Source: Anaerolineaceae bacterium 46_22 (GTDB lineage Bacteria > Chloroflexota > Anaerolineae > Anaerolineales > Anaerolineaceae). Taken from it: a stretch of DNA of 13,766 bases. Shown here piece after piece: positions 6,192-13,766 of this stretch. Location: contig LGHA01000018.1 in NCBI GenBank assembly GCA_001508595.1, positions 1 through 13,766 of the forward strand. Reading direction: 5' to 3'. Each line of letters begins with the position of its first letter. Positions within the stretch are counted from its first letter, which is position 1. The notes below the pieces were generated by a model. That model searched no databases. It saw nothing but the letters and a program-made list of their open reading frames with translations, and was not told where the DNA came from. Made by a program: the position numbers and the translations under genes.

Positions 6192-7490
6192 ATGGTAGCC
6201 TTTGAGAATTTCAAACCGATACTGCGTTTTGGCTGGCGCTTGCTGCGGCTGGGCATCCTTCTGACTCTGCTGGTCTTTTTTACAGTAGGTTCGATCGTGC
6301 CCCCTTCCGGTTTGGAAAGCCAGGCGTACGCCTACACCCGCCACATCGAGTTTGATTACGGTGCGTGGACTTTGGATGCCATCGCCGCCAAACTCTCAAA
6401 CTGGGCGCTGAGCCTGAACCGCTTCCTCCCCGATAAAGCGCAGTCCCAATTGGTGCTGGACACCCTCTCACAGGTCAGCCTTGTCAACAATCTGCAAACC
6501 GAGCTTTTGCTGATTTACGCCAACCCCAACATTGAAAACCCGCATACGGCCTCTAAAATCGTCCAGGTTGAACTTGAAAAAGCACAGCAGAAGCTGAGCG
6601 ACCTGGCACCCCTTGCCGAATCCATCCTGCAAAGCCAGTTGATGAGCGTCGTCAGCGAAGCAGGACTAGGTGGGCTCGGGCAGGTCTTCCCCCCCTCGCT
6701 CTACCAATTCAGCGACACGCCCCAATCGCTGGTGATCTCCCCCCGGGAAGAGATCTCTCAGGTGCTGGATATCTCGCTGCTGCCCGTTTTGGATGCCGAT
6801 GACATGGATGCCCTTGAAACACTTGTCTTCCAGGAATTGAACCATGCCGCCCTGGTTGTACCCATCGGCGGCGTTGGCACCTATCCCACCATGGTCATGC
6901 AGACCGCCGATATTGTCTGGCTGACCGAGGTGATCGCCCATGAATGGATTCACAATTACCTGACCCTGCGCCCCCTGGGCATCAATTATTACACCACCCC
7001 CGAACTGCGCACGATTAATGAAACCACCGCGTCCTTAGCCGGCAAAGAACTGGGGAGGTTGATCCTGCAAAAATATTATCCCGCCTACCTGCCGCCTGAA
7101 GAGGAACCGGGTCAAAATAAGGCTGCCCCTTCAACCAGCGCCCTCGAAATGGCACCGGAAAGCTTTGATTTCCGGGCTGAGATGCGAAAAACGCGCGTCG
7201 AAGTGGACCGGCTATTAGAGCAGGGTCAAATTGAACAGGCAGAGTCCTACATGGAAGCAAGACGCCAGGTCTTTTGGGAAAACGGCTTCCTAATTCGCAA
7301 ACTCAACCAGGCATATTTTGCCTTTTACGGCGCTTATAATGACGCACCCGGCGGAGGTGCCGCAGGGGAAGACCCGGTTGGGCCGGCAGTTCAGGCATTC
7401 AGGGATAAATTCACCTCCCTGTCCGATTTCCTGAAAGCAATCGCCTGGGTTAATTCTTATGCTGATCTTTTGGGACTTCTTTCGGGTTAA
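6192..7490 (+). CDS. Membrane-anchored HExxH zinc metallopeptidase, uncharacterised
   Basis: The 432-residue protein has one hydrophobic segment at about 18-36 after a basic start. This is probably a signal anchor that places the rest outside the membrane. The zinc motif HEWIH is at 250-254, with the catalytic Glu at 251. The third ligand is probably E277 in TINETTASLAG, 23 residues after the second His, as in gluzincin peptidases. Further on, RKLNQAYFAFYGAYND (369-384) recalls the NNAxLAxxxxYND stretch of the DUF2265 putative aminopeptidases, whose HExxH...FNExxA pattern is also similar. I infer distant kinship with that group. Residues 125-150 and 330-360 look helical. A proline- and acid-rich loop (301-320) separates the catalytic core from the C-terminal helices. 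The substrate is unknown. Its stop codon abuts that of the convergent fmdB gene. Confidence 0.8.
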   Translation: MVAFENFKPILRFGWRLLRLGILLTLLVFFTVGSIVPPSGLESQAYAYTRHIEFDYGAWTLDAIAAKLSNWALSLNRFLPDKAQSQLVLDTLSQVSLVNNLQTELLLIYANPNIENPHTASKIVQVELEKAQQKLSDLAPLAESILQSQLMSVVSEAGLGGLGQVFPPSLYQFSDTPQSLVISPREEISQVLDISLLPVLDADDMDALETLVFQELNHAALVVPIGGVGTYPTMVMQTADIVWLTEVIAHEWIHNYLTLRPLGINYYTTPELRTINETTASLAGKELGRLILQKYYPAYLPPEEEPGQNKAAPSTSALEMAPESFDFRAEMRKTRVEVDRLLEQGQIEQAESYMEARRQVFWENGFLIRKLNQAYFAFYGAYNDAPGGGAAGEDPVGPAVQAFRDKFTSLSDFLKAIAWVNSYADLLGLLSG

Positions 7491-7883
7491 TTAATCATCC
7501 CAGCCAGGATCGCCGTCGTCCCCCAGGTCAGCCAATTCCGGCATTTCTCGTTCGATCTGTTCCGGGTCCTGACCTTTTTCCAGCCTTGAGACCACTTCAT
7601 CAAACTCAGGTCCCACTTCCTCCCCTAACTCAGATTGCATCTGCCGCATGAGCCTTCCCATCGCCTTTGGATCGTCCTCAATACCATCCAAACTTGAAGG
7701 GTTCACCAGGTTCTCCATGCGGCTTTCTTCAGATTTTGAGATCCGAATTCTCCCAATCCGCCGTCGCACCTGTCCACTGCCGCAGGCTGGGCAGCGCACT
7801 TCAGCCGCATCATATTCTGCATACGTTAAAAAGACTGTAAATCGCTTATGACATTCTTCACAAAGATATTCGTAAGTTGGCAT
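7491..7883 (-). CDS. FmdB-family zinc-ribbon protein
   Basis: A 130-residue cytoplasmic protein starts with the family hallmark MPTYEYLCEEC and carries a CxxC pair at 8-11 and another at 31-34, which together bind one zinc ion. The family is named for a putative regulator beside a formylmethanofuran dehydrogenase gene, but its function is not established. The rest of the protein is acidic and mostly helical, ending GDDGDPGWDD. It contains EFDEVVSRLEKGQDPEQIEREMPEL, a tail I recall from Chloroflexota members. An ATG two codons earlier (7889, MPMPTYEY) is possible. The start at 7883 is preferred because the GGAG lies eight bases ahead of it but only two ahead of the other. It is read divergently from guanylate kinase and convergently with the metallopeptidase. 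Confidence 0.85.
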   Translation of the reverse strand: MPTYEYLCEECHKRFTVFLTYAEYDAAEVRCPACGSGQVRRRIGRIRISKSEESRMENLVNPSSLDGIEDDPKAMGRLMRQMQSELGEEVGPEFDEVVSRLEKGQDPEQIEREMPELADLGDDGDPGWDD

Positions 7884-7914
7884 TGGCATTTCTCCGGTTC
7901 ATAACCTAAAATAC

Positions 7915-7943
7915 ATTATAATCAAAGTCTGGCACGGTTTCGA
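7915..7943 (-). promoter_or_regulatory. Promoter of the fmdB-like gene
   Basis: On the minus strand TCGAAA (7943-7938, four of six matches to the -35 consensus) precedes TATAAT (7920-7915) by 17 bases. It lies in the 126-base divergent gap shared with guanylate kinase. The predicted leader is about 25 bases and contains the GGAG site. Confidence 0.55.
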
Positions 7944-8009
7944 TCAACAATCATTTCCGGCCTTTTTGGCTGAAAATCCTAATCTCCAGAAAATATAACA
8001 AAACCATCT

Positions 8010-8642
8010 ATGAATAATATTAAAATTGATTTTGAATTAATACAACCCAAACACAGCCCCCTGCTGATCGTCATTTCCGGTCCATCCGGCATCGGCAAAG
8101 ACACCGTCGTCCAGGGGATGAAGGATCGGGACCTTCCCTTTCACTTTGTGATCACCGCCACCAGCCGTCCCCCCCGAGATTATGAAGTTGACGGCGTGGA
8201 TTATTTCTTTTACAGCAAAGAAACCTTCGAAAAGATGATCGAGGAAGGCGAGTTCCTGGAATATGCCTGGGTGTACTCAGCATATAAAGGCGTCCCAAAA
8301 TCACAGGTGCGCGAAGCCATGGCATGCGGTGAAGATGTCGTCATGCGCCTGGATGTACAGGGCGCAGAAACCGTCCATTATCTTGCTCCCGATGCCATCC
8401 TGATCTTCCTGACAGCAAACAGCAAAACTGAATGGTTGCAGCGTTTGAAAGATCGCCGAAGCGAAACCGATGAAGAGCTCGAATTGCGGATTGAGACAGC
8501 AAAAAAGGAATATGAAACTTTGGACATCTTCGATTACATTGTCCTCAACGAAGAGGGTAAGCTGGACGAGACATTGGATGTGATCGAAAGCATTATTACC
8601 GCTGAACATCACCGGGTTCATACCCGTCAGGTCAAATTATGA
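8010..8642 (+). CDS. gmk: Guanylate kinase
   Basis: This enzyme phosphorylates GMP to GDP with ATP, an essential step in guanine nucleotide supply in the cytoplasm. The P-loop SGPSGIGKD is at 23-31. The GMP-binding arginines are R53 and R56 in ATSRPPRDYEVDGVDYFF, and LDVQGAE follows the lid. RLKDRRSETDEELELRI carries the ATP-side arginines. The usual YYGT GMP contact reads YKGVP here, keeping the first Tyr. The total of 210 residues is normal, though about ten more residues than usual precede the P-loop. There is no internal ATG that would trim them. No Shine-Dalgarno sequence is seen. A TATAAC at 7994-7999 lies ten bases before the ATG, so the leader is very short or absent. The stop codon overlaps the rhomboid start. 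Confidence 0.92.
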   Translation: MNNIKIDFELIQPKHSPLLIVISGPSGIGKDTVVQGMKDRDLPFHFVITATSRPPRDYEVDGVDYFFYSKETFEKMIEEGEFLEYAWVYSAYKGVPKSQVREAMACGEDVVMRLDVQGAETVHYLAPDAILIFLTANSKTEWLQRLKDRRSETDEELELRIETAKKEYETLDIFDYIVLNEEGKLDETLDVIESIITAEHHRVHTRQVKL

Positions 8643-9400
8643 ACGACGAATCTCCCCGACCGGATACCAACGCAAACCGCGAATCTTTCCGAATAAAATT
8701 CCCAGGCACAAAACCGATAGCCACATTCGTCCTGATTGGCATTTCAATCGCGTTTTTTATTCTCCAAACTATAACTGAGACAATCAGCGGATATGACCTT
8801 TTGTTCCTGTATGGCGGCAAGATCAACAGCCTGATCACAGCAGGCCAGGTCTGGCGCCTAATAACCCCTGTTCTGCTTCATGATTCAATTTTACATATTG
8901 CCATGAACATGTACGCCCTTTACATCCTCGGACGCAGGATGGAAAGATTTTACGGCCACAAACGCTTTTTGCTGCTGTACCTGATTTCTGGTTTTGCGGG
9001 CAATGTCCTCTCCTTCGTGCTGACCGACGCACCTTCTTTAGGCGCTTCTACTGCCATCTTTGGATTATTCGCCGCTGAAGGGATCTTTATCTTTCAAAAC
9101 CGAAAACTCTTTGGCTCAGCCCAAACGCGGCAAGCCTTGATGAACCTCGGGATTGTTTTAATGATCAACCTGGTTTATGGCTTTGCACCGGGGTCCAATA
9201 TTGACATTATGGGGCATATTGGGGGGCTGATCGGTGGGGCATTTTTCGCCTGGAAAGCCGGACCCATCCTTGGCGTTACCGGAGAACCGCCCTTTTTCGA
9301 TATGATCGACAAAAGAAAAAAGAAGGATGTAACCCTTGCCAGCGCAGTAGTTCTGGTGGGTTTCACAATTATCGCGTTAATCCCCTTTATCACCGGGTAA
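8639..9400 (+). CDS. Rhomboid-family intramembrane serine protease
   Basis: The 253-residue membrane protein has about seven hydrophobic segments: roughly 27-46, 72-97, 110-128, 134-152, 166-184, 188-206 and 231-250. The catalytic Ser is S137 in GASTAIFG and the catalytic His is H193 in DIMGHIGGLIGG. HDSILHIAMN (81-90) supplies the conserved His and the oxyanion Asn N90. All residues needed for cleaving transmembrane substrates are therefore present. A Thr replaces the Gly that often follows the Ser. The extra C-terminal segment fits the 6+1 arrangement. A charged loop (DKRKKKD, 224-230) precedes it. The start codon overlaps the gmk stop (ATGA), so it is translationally coupled to gmk, an odd partner for a protease. 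Its natural substrate is unknown. The gene is closed by a strong terminator 27 bases downstream. Confidence 0.9.
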   Translation: MNDESPRPDTNANRESFRIKFPGTKPIATFVLIGISIAFFILQTITETISGYDLLFLYGGKINSLITAGQVWRLITPVLLHDSILHIAMNMYALYILGRRMERFYGHKRFLLLYLISGFAGNVLSFVLTDAPSLGASTAIFGLFAAEGIFIFQNRKLFGSAQTRQALMNLGIVLMINLVYGFAPGSNIDIMGHIGGLIGGAFFAWKAGPILGVTGEPPFFDMIDKRKKKDVTLASAVVLVGFTIIALIPFITG

Positions 9401-9426
9401 AACCGCAAAATCACTTATAAACAGAA

Positions 9427-9460
9427 AAGGCTGCTCAGGAAACCAGGCAGCCTTGTTTTT
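9427..9460. terminator. Bidirectional intrinsic terminator
   Basis: AAGGCTGC (9427-9434) and GCAGCCTT (9447-9454) form a perfect eight-pair stem around a 12-base loop. GTTTTT follows on the plus strand. TTTTCTGTTT follows on the minus strand, from the A-rich bases before 9427. It lies between the stop codons of the convergent rhomboid and macroglobulin genes and can serve both. Confidence 0.8.
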
Positions 9461-9473
9461 GGTTTTACAATCT

Positions 9474-12400
9474 TCAATCAATTGTAAACAAACTTCCAGC
9501 TGATGTTCCCTGGACTTCAGGGTAGAAGTACATCCAGGCACGGCTGGGTAAAACCTGAAAGGTTCCTCGCTGGAGGGGGACCAGGGTATAAACCAGTGTG
9601 TAGGTTCCGGCTGGCACATAATCCGCCGTCCACAGGATGTGGTCGTCATAGATTTGCGGCTGATTAAAATACCACCACCCCCATCCATGTTCAAAAGGCG
9701 TTCGAGGATGATAAATATCAATCGGGGATTCCTGAACCGTTTGCGATGTCAGAAAGTCCTGGTTGAGAATTTCTGTTCCTGAGGGGATGAAATCCTCCAG
9801 CATCAAATTGATCATATCGCTGGACAGGGTGATCGTCAGGGCAGCAGTGATCATTTGTGAAGGGCCATCCGCACCCAGGGATATTGTATCAATCGGTGTG
9901 CAATCATCCCTGCCGGGGCAGCCCTCACCGGACAGGTAATACGCACGCTGGACGCTGATCCCCCTGTTAATCGCTTCAGCGTTAGCTGCTGGTTGATAAG
10001 TTTTCAGATCGACACGATAATACAGCGTCCCAGGGCCGTCCCCGCGCTCAATCACCAATGCATTTGGTGACTCTGGATGCAGATCGAGGATCGAGGTGCT
10101 TGTTCGGATGCTGGTCGAATCTGCCTCCCCTTCTGCAAAAAGGCGATCATTCAAAAATGCCTGGAAGGGGTAATCAGCCTGGAAATCCCCCGTCCCCTTT
10201 AACGCAGACGTGGCAGCCATCAGCACCCAGGCGGATTCAAAAGGTGAACTGGCAGGGTTCAAGGCATTTCTGTGAGTCATCAAATAACGCAGTGCCGGAA
10301 CAAGGCTGGTTGAGGCGGGGTCAAGCGCTGAGAGCGTCAACACCCCTACAGCGGTGTTGAAAAGCGGTGTCCCCGGCAGCATCCACGAAACTTCCTGGCT
10401 CTCCCAATGGACTCCCGTCTCAGACCGCACGGCAGCAGCTTCCAAATCGCCAAGCAAGACGTTAAGCTGTGCAGAAGACCCATCAATTTGGTCCAATGCC
10501 AGGGTAAACAAACCCAGGGACCAGGGGTTCAGATCTGATCGACGATTATAGACAGCAGCGATGTAATTATGAAGGCTAAAATTGCTCTCACGTAAAGCAT
10601 ATATCTGGAAAGCCAGGCGATCCAATTCCCAGGTTTCTTCGATATTTCCCGGATTAATAAGATGATTGAAGAGATATCCAAAAGCCCGATCCAGGTAATA
10701 CTCGCCAACCTCAAACCCCGCATCTGAGGCAAGCTGCAAACCATGGAGGACGTAAGCCGTAATGAAAGCATCCGAGCTGAGAAAACCCGCTCCCGATCCC
10801 CCCCACCATGACCATCCGCCGTCAAATTTCTGGATTTCCAATAATTCTTGCAGACTCTCCCCTACCAGGATGGATAAGTCTGACTCAAGCTGCGGTGTTT
10901 CAATCCCCAGGTCCTGTAAAGCCTGGTAGGTATTTACATTTGCCAGCATTCTCGAGACGATTGAGATCGTATCAGAAAAACTTGGTGAATCAAAGGCTTG
11001 CAGACTATCAAGAATAGAGGCGGTCAGAGACGGCTGTAATTCCAGTGAAAGGGAACCGGATGATGGATCGGTCGAAATTGGCAGGCTGACCAATTCCAAC
11101 ACCTGCCCCTCTTCCCCAATCTGACCCGCTGTACTGAAGGTGGCAGGCATCGCATACCGCAGTACCTGCAAGTCGCCCCAAACCGGTTTTGCAGCATCTT
11201 CGTACCCATCTGATTGAGCCTGGAAGATTAATTCGACACTTTCCTGGCTTTCCACCAGGCACCACCAGTTAACCCGGGTATTTGTGCCGGCATCAATAAC
11301 AAGCGTTTGGCTCTGGTCCGTCCCTTCTTCCAATGTAAATCCGCTTCCCAGAAGTGAGACTTCAACTTCCATTGACTCAGTTGTATTGTTATGGACAATT
11401 GCTGCCAATTCGACCCGATCGCCATCAACCAGGAATCTAGGAGTGACAGGCCGCACCATTAGATCTTTTTGGGTAATAATCTCGCCTTCCGCCTGCCCAA
11501 CATAATAATCTTCAGTCAAGCCGCGCACATCCACCACCCAGGTGGTTAATGAATCCGGCAGTGGGATCGTGAGCTGGGCAGTCCCGTCAGATCCTGTCAC
11601 AACACGTCCTTCCCAAAGGGCTGTGTCAGGGAAGTTTTCCCGCAATGACTTTTCGACAGCCATGTCGCCCCCGCCCCCGCCAATCCCCAATTCTGAGGTT
11701 AAGGCAAGCTGCATGGCGTAGGTCTTTAGTGAAAAGGATGTCTGTACTGCGAGCGGCTGACTGCTGTAAAAGGCATCCAAAATCGGCTGGCTGTTAGGCT
11801 CAACAAGTGCCAGCAAAGCCTTATCAACAACAGCAACAGAAAACTCTCCCTGCACTGGATTCCCCTGCTGATCGGTAACCAAAAGCTGAGCAGAAACAGG
11901 TGCTCCTGGGGTTGTGACTTGCGGGTCAAGGATCAATTCAACATTCAGGGTTTTGCTTTTTGGTGAAACCTTGATGTTATGTATCCCCTGTCGGAAACTG
12001 GGATTGCCATCCTCATCCAACCCAAACAACATCACCGATATGTAAACATTGGGAATTGAGTCGCTGGTTATTGGGACCTCAATGGAATAGCCCGCACCCG
12101 TTACCCCAACGACCTGTGTTTCCATCACCTGACCTCTTTCAAGGGTGACCAATGCTTTTGCATCACCCGGGAAGGGGTTCGGGAAGAAAATATTTGCGCT
12201 TTGACCGGGCTGGTAAAGCTCGGCATCCGGTATCAATTCAATCAGGTTCTGCGTTCGCCTTGGCCAAACCGCAGTACCCTCGCCTGCTGCCCAAACCAGG
12301 GACTCGGTTACTGCATTACCGGAGGTAACAGTCAGCAGGTAGGTGCCTGGCTCAGGTGGAACAAACGACAGTCGTGAAAGCCCATCATCTCCCGTAATTG

Positions 12401-13766
12401 GGTTCGCTGTGTCGATCAAGCTTTTTCGTCCGACGTACTGGTAAGGCATTTCCATCCTGCCAGTCTCCTCAACTTCCCACTCAATCGCCTCAAAGGAAGC
12501 TTCCAGAGCAAGCTGTCCTACTGGCTCTTTTTCCCAGTCGACCGTCAAAATAGTAAAGGAGAAGGGGGTGTTCACATTGCCGAAATAGGTTTCGAGCTTG
12601 ATCCCAATATAGAAAATATCAGGATGAATCTTTGCGGATTCACGGTAAGAAACGGGAAACCCACTTTGATCGGATACCGTAACTTCCAGGGTCAGTTCCT
12701 GCAGACTGCCAGCTGACACGTCTTCTAATGCTATATCCGATTGTGAGAAAACAAGATTTGACTGCCCCTGTTCATCAGTAAACCCCTCACCATACGCAAC
12801 ACGCTCACCAAGAACAGAATACGCTGGCAAGCGCGGCATGATCCAATCCGAGCTCATCGGTCCAACCTGGTAACCCGGGAGTTCAAATCGTCCTTCATCC
12901 CTGTAGAGCGACCATGAATAACCCTGATCAGCAACCGGCAGCCCAAAATAATAAGCTGCTTGTAATTGGGCGGTCAAATCTCCCCCAAAAACAATTTCAT
13001 CCTGGGTCAAATCCAGCGAGATTTCAATTTCAGGTTTCCGATATGCAGCGACATCAAAATACAGGCTTTCGATCGCTTGCTCGCCCTGTGTCAGGGCAAT
13101 CTGGAACATGCCAGGGGAGGCATCCGGTGGGATATCAACACTTCCTTCCAGCGTGCCAAATTGGCTCAGCGTGAGTGTGTTGGAATAAAGGTTTATCGGG
13201 ATTCCCGACATACCCGGATCACCGTATACAGCCACATCCACCTGTTCCATGCCTGAAGGCACTGGCAAGTCGTTTTCTCGCGAGAATAATACAGCCTTGA
13301 AATGCATCGTATCGCCCGGACGATAAATCGGCCGATCTGTATAAATATAAGCTTCAATTTCTCTCGGCAGGGTGTTTTGTCGGATACCCTGTTCATGAAG
13401 CACATAACCCTGCCCCCAGGTTGAAATTGAAAAAGCGAAGTCATCCTGCCCGGGTTTGCCAATCACTGCCAGGAAATTGGCGTAGGGTTCCTCAGGCCTT
13501 GTAATTTCTTCAATGAAAAAGCCGTCTGAATCCGTTTCTCCGCTGGCAAGAATATCACCCTCTGTGTTATAAACTATCACGGGTGCCCCCGCCAGGGGAG
13601 TGTGATCAGACAGCGTCGTTCCCCAAATAAAGGCTTGCTCAGGTGCAATCTTCATCACAGCATGATTATCACTGACGATCAGGTAGTATCTTTGATAGAC
13701 CTGTTCACCATTCTCGACCAAATCAGCTGACGTCATTCCAAGGAAATACACGCCTGGAGATAATGG
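9474..13766 (-). CDS. Alpha-2-macroglobulin family protein, thioester-less, 5' end outside window
   Basis: The last 1430 residues of a giant surface protein are present. The frame is open to the right edge (PLSPGVYFLGM), so the true start and signal sequence are missing. Bacterial macroglobulins act as protease traps in the envelope. Visible landmarks, N- to C-terminal, are: TDRPIYRPGDTMHFK of an early MG domain (about 13310-13345); YQPGQSANIFFPNPFPGDA of a later MG domain (about 12150-12230); a glycine run (11665-11683) in the bait-like region; FPDTALW (11613-11633); LPDSLTTWVVDVRG (about 11521-11560); the helical thioester-type domain with GGWSWWGG (about 10797-10825); and the receptor-like C-terminal domain ending YFYPEVQGTSAGSLF. 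Where the CxEQ thioester is expected, the protein reads SPSFSDTISIVSR without Cys, so covalent trapping is not possible. GCPGRDDC near 9900-9925 may form a disulfide. No penicillin-binding protein gene is next to its 3' end; the upstream side is not visible. Confidence 0.92.
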   Translation of the reverse strand, partial: PLSPGVYFLGMTSADLVENGEQVYQRYYLIVSDNHAVMKIAPEQAFIWGTTLSDHTPLAGAPVIVYNTEGDILASGETDSDGFFIEEITRPEEPYANFLAVIGKPGQDDFAFSISTWGQGYVLHEQGIRQNTLPREIEAYIYTDRPIYRPGDTMHFKAVLFSRENDLPVPSGMEQVDVAVYGDPGMSGIPINLYSNTLTLSQFGTLEGSVDIPPDASPGMFQIALTQGEQAIESLYFDVAAYRKPEIEISLDLTQDEIVFGGDLTAQLQAAYYFGLPVADQGYSWSLYRDEGRFELPGYQVGPMSSDWIMPRLPAYSVLGERVAYGEGFTDEQGQSNLVFSQSDIALEDVSAGSLQELTLEVTVSDQSGFPVSYRESAKIHPDIFYIGIKLETYFGNVNTPFSFTILTVDWEKEPVGQLALEASFEAIEWEVEETGRMEMPYQYVGRKSLIDTANPITGDDGLSRLSFVPPEPGTYLLTVTSGNAVTESLVWAAGEGTAVWPRRTQNLIELIPDAELYQPGQSANIFFPNPFPGDAKALVTLERGQVMETQVVGVTGAGYSIEVPITSDSIPNVYISVMLFGLDEDGNPSFRQGIHNIKVSPKSKTLNVELILDPQVTTPGAPVSAQLLVTDQQGNPVQGEFSVAVVDKALLALVEPNSQPILDAFYSSQPLAVQTSFSLKTYAMQLALTSELGIGGGGGDMAVEKSLRENFPDTALWEGRVVTGSDGTAQLTIPLPDSLTTWVVDVRGLTEDYYVGQAEGEIITQKDLMVRPVTPRFLVDGDRVELAAIVHNNTTESMEVEVSLLGSGFTLEEGTDQSQTLVIDAGTNTRVNWWCLVESQESVELIFQAQSDGYEDAAKPVWGDLQVLRYAMPATFSTAGQIGEEGQVLELVSLPISTDPSSGSLSLELQPSLTASILDSLQAFDSPSFSDTISIVSRMLANVNTYQALQDLGIETPQLESDLSILVGESLQELLEIQKFDGGWSWWGGSGAGFLSSDAFITAYVLHGLQLASDAGFEVGEYYLDRAFGYLFNHLINPGNIEETWELDRLAFQIYALRESNFSLHNYIAAVYNRRSDLNPWSLGLFTLALDQIDGSSAQLNVLLGDLEAAAVRSETGVHWESQEVSWMLPGTPLFNTAVGVLTLSALDPASTSLVPALRYLMTHRNALNPASSPFESAWVLMAATSALKGTGDFQADYPFQAFLNDRLFAEGEADSTSIRTSTSILDLHPESPNALVIERGDGPGTLYYRVDLKTYQPAANAEAINRGISVQRAYYLSGEGCPGRDDCTPIDTISLGADGPSQMITAALTITLSSDMINLMLEDFIPSGTEILNQDFLTSQTVQESPIDIYHPRTPFEHGWGWWYFNQPQIYDDHILWTADYVPAGTYTLVYTLVPLQRGTFQVLPSRAWMYFYPEVQGTSAGSLFTID

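Noticed and set aside
7884..7889. Start of the fmdB-like gene two codons earlier (MPMPTYEY)
   Set aside because: The GGAG would lie only two bases before that ATG, and the family begins MPTYEY. The start at 7883 fits both.
10058..11505. Several plus-strand frames of 65-100 codons opposite the macroglobulin gene
   Set aside because: The minus-strand frame is continuous and family-like throughout. The opposite frames have no start signals and odd composition.
11665..11700. Strong G-quadruplex
   Set aside because: Only three G-runs of three or more are close together, and the five-base runs cannot supply a fourth tract. At most a weak two-layer form is possible, so I kept it only as a slippage and bait-region note.

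Overview
The window looks like a piece of chromosome from an anaerobic, filamentous-type Chloroflexota (Anaerolineae-like) bacterium, probably from an environmental genome. This rests on protein style: an FmdB-type zinc ribbon with a long acidic tail, a secreted protein ending in an LPLV-R tail, a large bacterial alpha-2-macroglobulin, and promoters of the -10/N6/ATG leaderless type. No marker gene settles the taxonomy, so it is inference.

Layout. (1) Bases 1-290 hold a solitary end that resembles an IS481-type insertion sequence, then a leaderless promoter. (2) A ROK-family sugar kinase (291-1235) and a class III PLP aminotransferase (1416-2744) follow, each with its own promoter. (3) The long gap 2745-3293 is not empty. 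It holds the two ends of a gene whose middle has been deleted, followed by a mosaic of simple intergenic repeats. (4) A soluble GAF-PAS histidine kinase (3294-4835) stands without a response regulator. (5) The gap 4836-5139 carries two inverted copies of a 19-base hairpin that differ by a compensatory base-pair change, and a terminator-like structure. (6) A secreted protein of unknown function (5140-6078) and a membrane-anchored HExxH metallopeptidase (6192-7490) follow. (7) An FmdB zinc-ribbon gene lies on the minus strand (7491-7883), its stop codon directly abutting that of the peptidase. (8) Guanylate kinase and a rhomboid protease form a translationally coupled pair (8010-9400), read divergently from fmdB. 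(9) A bidirectional terminator separates them from a very large minus-strand alpha-2-macroglobulin gene, whose 5' end lies outside the window.

Most of the right half concerns the cell surface: a secreted protein, a membrane metallopeptidase, an intramembrane rhomboid protease and a giant macroglobulin that has lost the thioester motif. These could serve envelope proteolysis and defence, but only gmk-rhomboid is clearly an operon. The left half is central metabolism and sensing. The strongest unexplained signals are the precise leaderless promoter geometry at three genes, the covarying hairpin pair, the deleted-gene remnant, and the thioester-less macroglobulin. I see no CRISPR array, phage module or recognisable defence island.
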